DNA from: Atriophallophorus winterbourni
Taxonomy: Eukaryota; Platyhelminthes; Trematoda; Plagiorchiida; Microphallidae
DNA: 64,000 nt
Assembly: GCA_013407085.1 (NCBI GenBank)
Contig: JACCGJ010002760.1
Span: 1-64,000, forward strand
Direction of reading: 5' to 3'
This document shows positions 62,641-64,000 of the stretch, piece after piece (the stretch's first letter is position 1; each line of letters starts with the position of its first letter). Below the pieces are notes generated by a model. The model worked only from the letters and a program-made list of their open reading frames with translations, had not been told where the DNA came from and ran no database searches. Position numbers and translations under genes: made by a program.

Positions 62641-63076
62641 TTGTCTCAGGTGAATTTGATTGACTTGGTACCGGAGTCATTTCAGGAACAAAAGTGTTCG
62701 TACTTTTTATGTAGTATACAGCCCGAATACGAATTTCAGGAGGTGCGAATTTTCGGCATTGATACCACATCTTGAGTATTTTATCCTTCATCTCATCTGT
62801 GCGGAATGATATTTCGAAAGGAGGGGGCTAATGCGATTCGTTTTTCGGTTTAAGGCGCATAACATGCGTCGTTATTATGTCCTTTTATTAGGTGTACGGA
62901 ACTCGGTTTCATGCCATACAGCCGGTAATAGTCCTAACACCTTTCTATATTGTAATGCCATCGGCAAACATTATTAAATTTCACCCATTATCCTTCAACA
63001 CGTCATTCATTTACACCAAGAACAGAAAACGCCCTGCGGAACTCCGCATGTGACGTCTATCATTCTAGAGCGCGTA

Positions 63077-63705
63077 ATTCAAGGTTTTAATGTTCCAAGA
63101 AGCAAATACTGCGGTAAAAATATAGGGAATGCCTAAAAGCAACACAAATTTTTTAATCAAGTTCAGATGTGAATTCAGGTGCGAGGTACGGTTCGGTCAA
63201 AATATACTTGTCAAGTTCAACCATGCGGTATGTGACTGTCCCTATTGATTTTTGAGATATTTTATATTTTATTATATACTCCATATACCTTGTCATCCTA
63301 TGGTAATTGTTAAGCTTACTGCTTTTTCTACCATAAAATTTTCTGAGTTCTGAGTTCTGATCCTTGAACACGTTCAGGCTTGATGCCCAAATGATATGTG
63401 GGGGCAGAGAGTTCCATTTAAAACAAACTCGGACAGCAATAAAGAACCTTCGACAATTTGATCTGGAGTGTGGAATAATTAACCTCTAGCCATGAGATTT
63501 GCTGCCACATGCTTCTCGCCGATGAAACAGGTGTTCAAGTATGCAAAATGTTGAACAGCATGTCACCCTTGACACGCCGGTACGAAACGTCAAACAGGTT
63601 CAGAGTTGCAATCCTCTCCTCGTATTGCCTGTTATATAGTCTGGTCACCAGTTTTGTAACACGGTGGTATACGCGTTGCAGCAAGGTCATGTCCTTTGTA
63701 ACCAT
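63077..63705 (-). pseudogene. CR1-like LINE (subfamily A) 3' fragment, interrupted
   Basis: Minus-strand 63535-63738 reads TKDMTLLQRVYHRVTKLVTR, EERIATLNLFDVSYRR and LFNILHT. The C-terminal part 63,153-63,225 reads ELDKYILTEPYLAPEFT. Between them about 140 bp of AT-rich sequence (63,222-63,363, with ATTTTATATTTTATTATATA) splits the block VRVxFxWNSLPPHI-to-MVELDKY. The 3' terminus GGAACATTAAAACCTTGAAT is at about 63,077-63,097. Confidence 0.8.
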
Positions 63706-64000
63706 GGTGACCATGTAAGTTGAGGAGGACACCGCCACCTTTTGTTGCTCGATCTTTTCTGTAAATAATCATATGTGGGATATTGAGTTCAGAGTCGTGT
63801 ATAGAATAACTCAATCAGGTTTCTGTCTTTGCAATCAAATCCCAAGACGCCACGGTCGCACGTGAATACAGTTCAGTGAACTTGCTCAGAAAGCCCAGAG
63901 CATTGGTGTAACAGCATGATAGAGATTTGATTTTTGTTGCAGATGAAGAGCTCATAGTAGTGGATTCACCGACCAAGAATTGATCGGCTGCTCCAAATTG
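63706..64000 (-). pseudogene. CR1-B endonuclease N-terminus, window edge
   Basis: Duplicates 62,353-62,640 with few differences (AAGTTGAGGAGGACACCGCC, CAAGACGCCACGG). It reads IIYRKDRATKGGGVLLNLH on the minus strand and continues past the window end. It joins the subfamily A fragment on its left at a CATG shared by both. Confidence 0.75.

Noticed and set aside
1..64000. Bacterial features (operons, CRISPR, riboswitches, rho-independent terminators)
   Set aside because: Intron-exon structure, LINEs and AT-rich spacers show a eukaryotic nuclear genome; no CRISPR-like regular spacing was seen.

Overview
The window looks like nuclear DNA of a digenean flatworm, most likely a schistosome-like blood fluke. 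It is AT-rich and intron-rich, with at least one very short intron (34 nt at 1238-1271). It is packed with decayed CR1-like and RTE-like LINEs, a Penelope-like fragment and Gypsy integrase relics, and it carries hammerhead-ribozyme repeats of the kind known from schistosome Sm-alpha DNA. The genus is inference; no sequence search was possible.

Region 1 (1-30 kb) holds one short cluster of host-like exons (514-1352, unidentified) followed by about 28 kb of nested transposable-element debris. Most LINE copies are broken by deletions, inversions or permutations. Two arms of an inverted duplication (6.5-8.2 kb and 15.7-16.9 kb) allow younger insertions to be dated relative to the duplication.

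Region 2 (30.2-49.9 kb, minus strand) is one large host gene, reconstructed here from splice sites and reading phase. It has a signal-peptide exon at 49.9 kb, exons encoding about nine Ig-like domains, then a transmembrane segment and a short cytoplasmic tail ending at 30,260. Thirteen consecutive exons (45,153 down to 30,260) join in compatible phase. One exon between 47.7 and 45.2 kb is still missing. The introns contain a CR1-like insertion with 208-bp flanking direct repeats, a 178-bp-arm fold-back element encoding a hammerhead ribozyme, and a 1.2-kb array of 257/258-bp units each carrying a hammerhead ribozyme.

Region 3 (50-64 kb) is again transposon-rich. It is led by a CR1-like LINE with an uninterrupted 928-codon endonuclease plus reverse-transcriptase frame (51,083-53,869, minus), the best-preserved mobile element in the window. 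Older CR1-like and RTE-like fragments and a roughly 0.4-kb element with terminal inverted repeats follow.

The most interesting signals are the self-cleaving RNA motifs. Five lie in the array at 46.1-47.3 kb (three with intact cores), one is intact in the fold-back element at 40.96 kb, and there are degenerate relatives at 30.6, 35.8 and 40.7 kb. LINE family names are from motif recognition only. 'CR1-A', 'CR1-B', 'CR1-C' and 'RTE-like' are working labels for this window.
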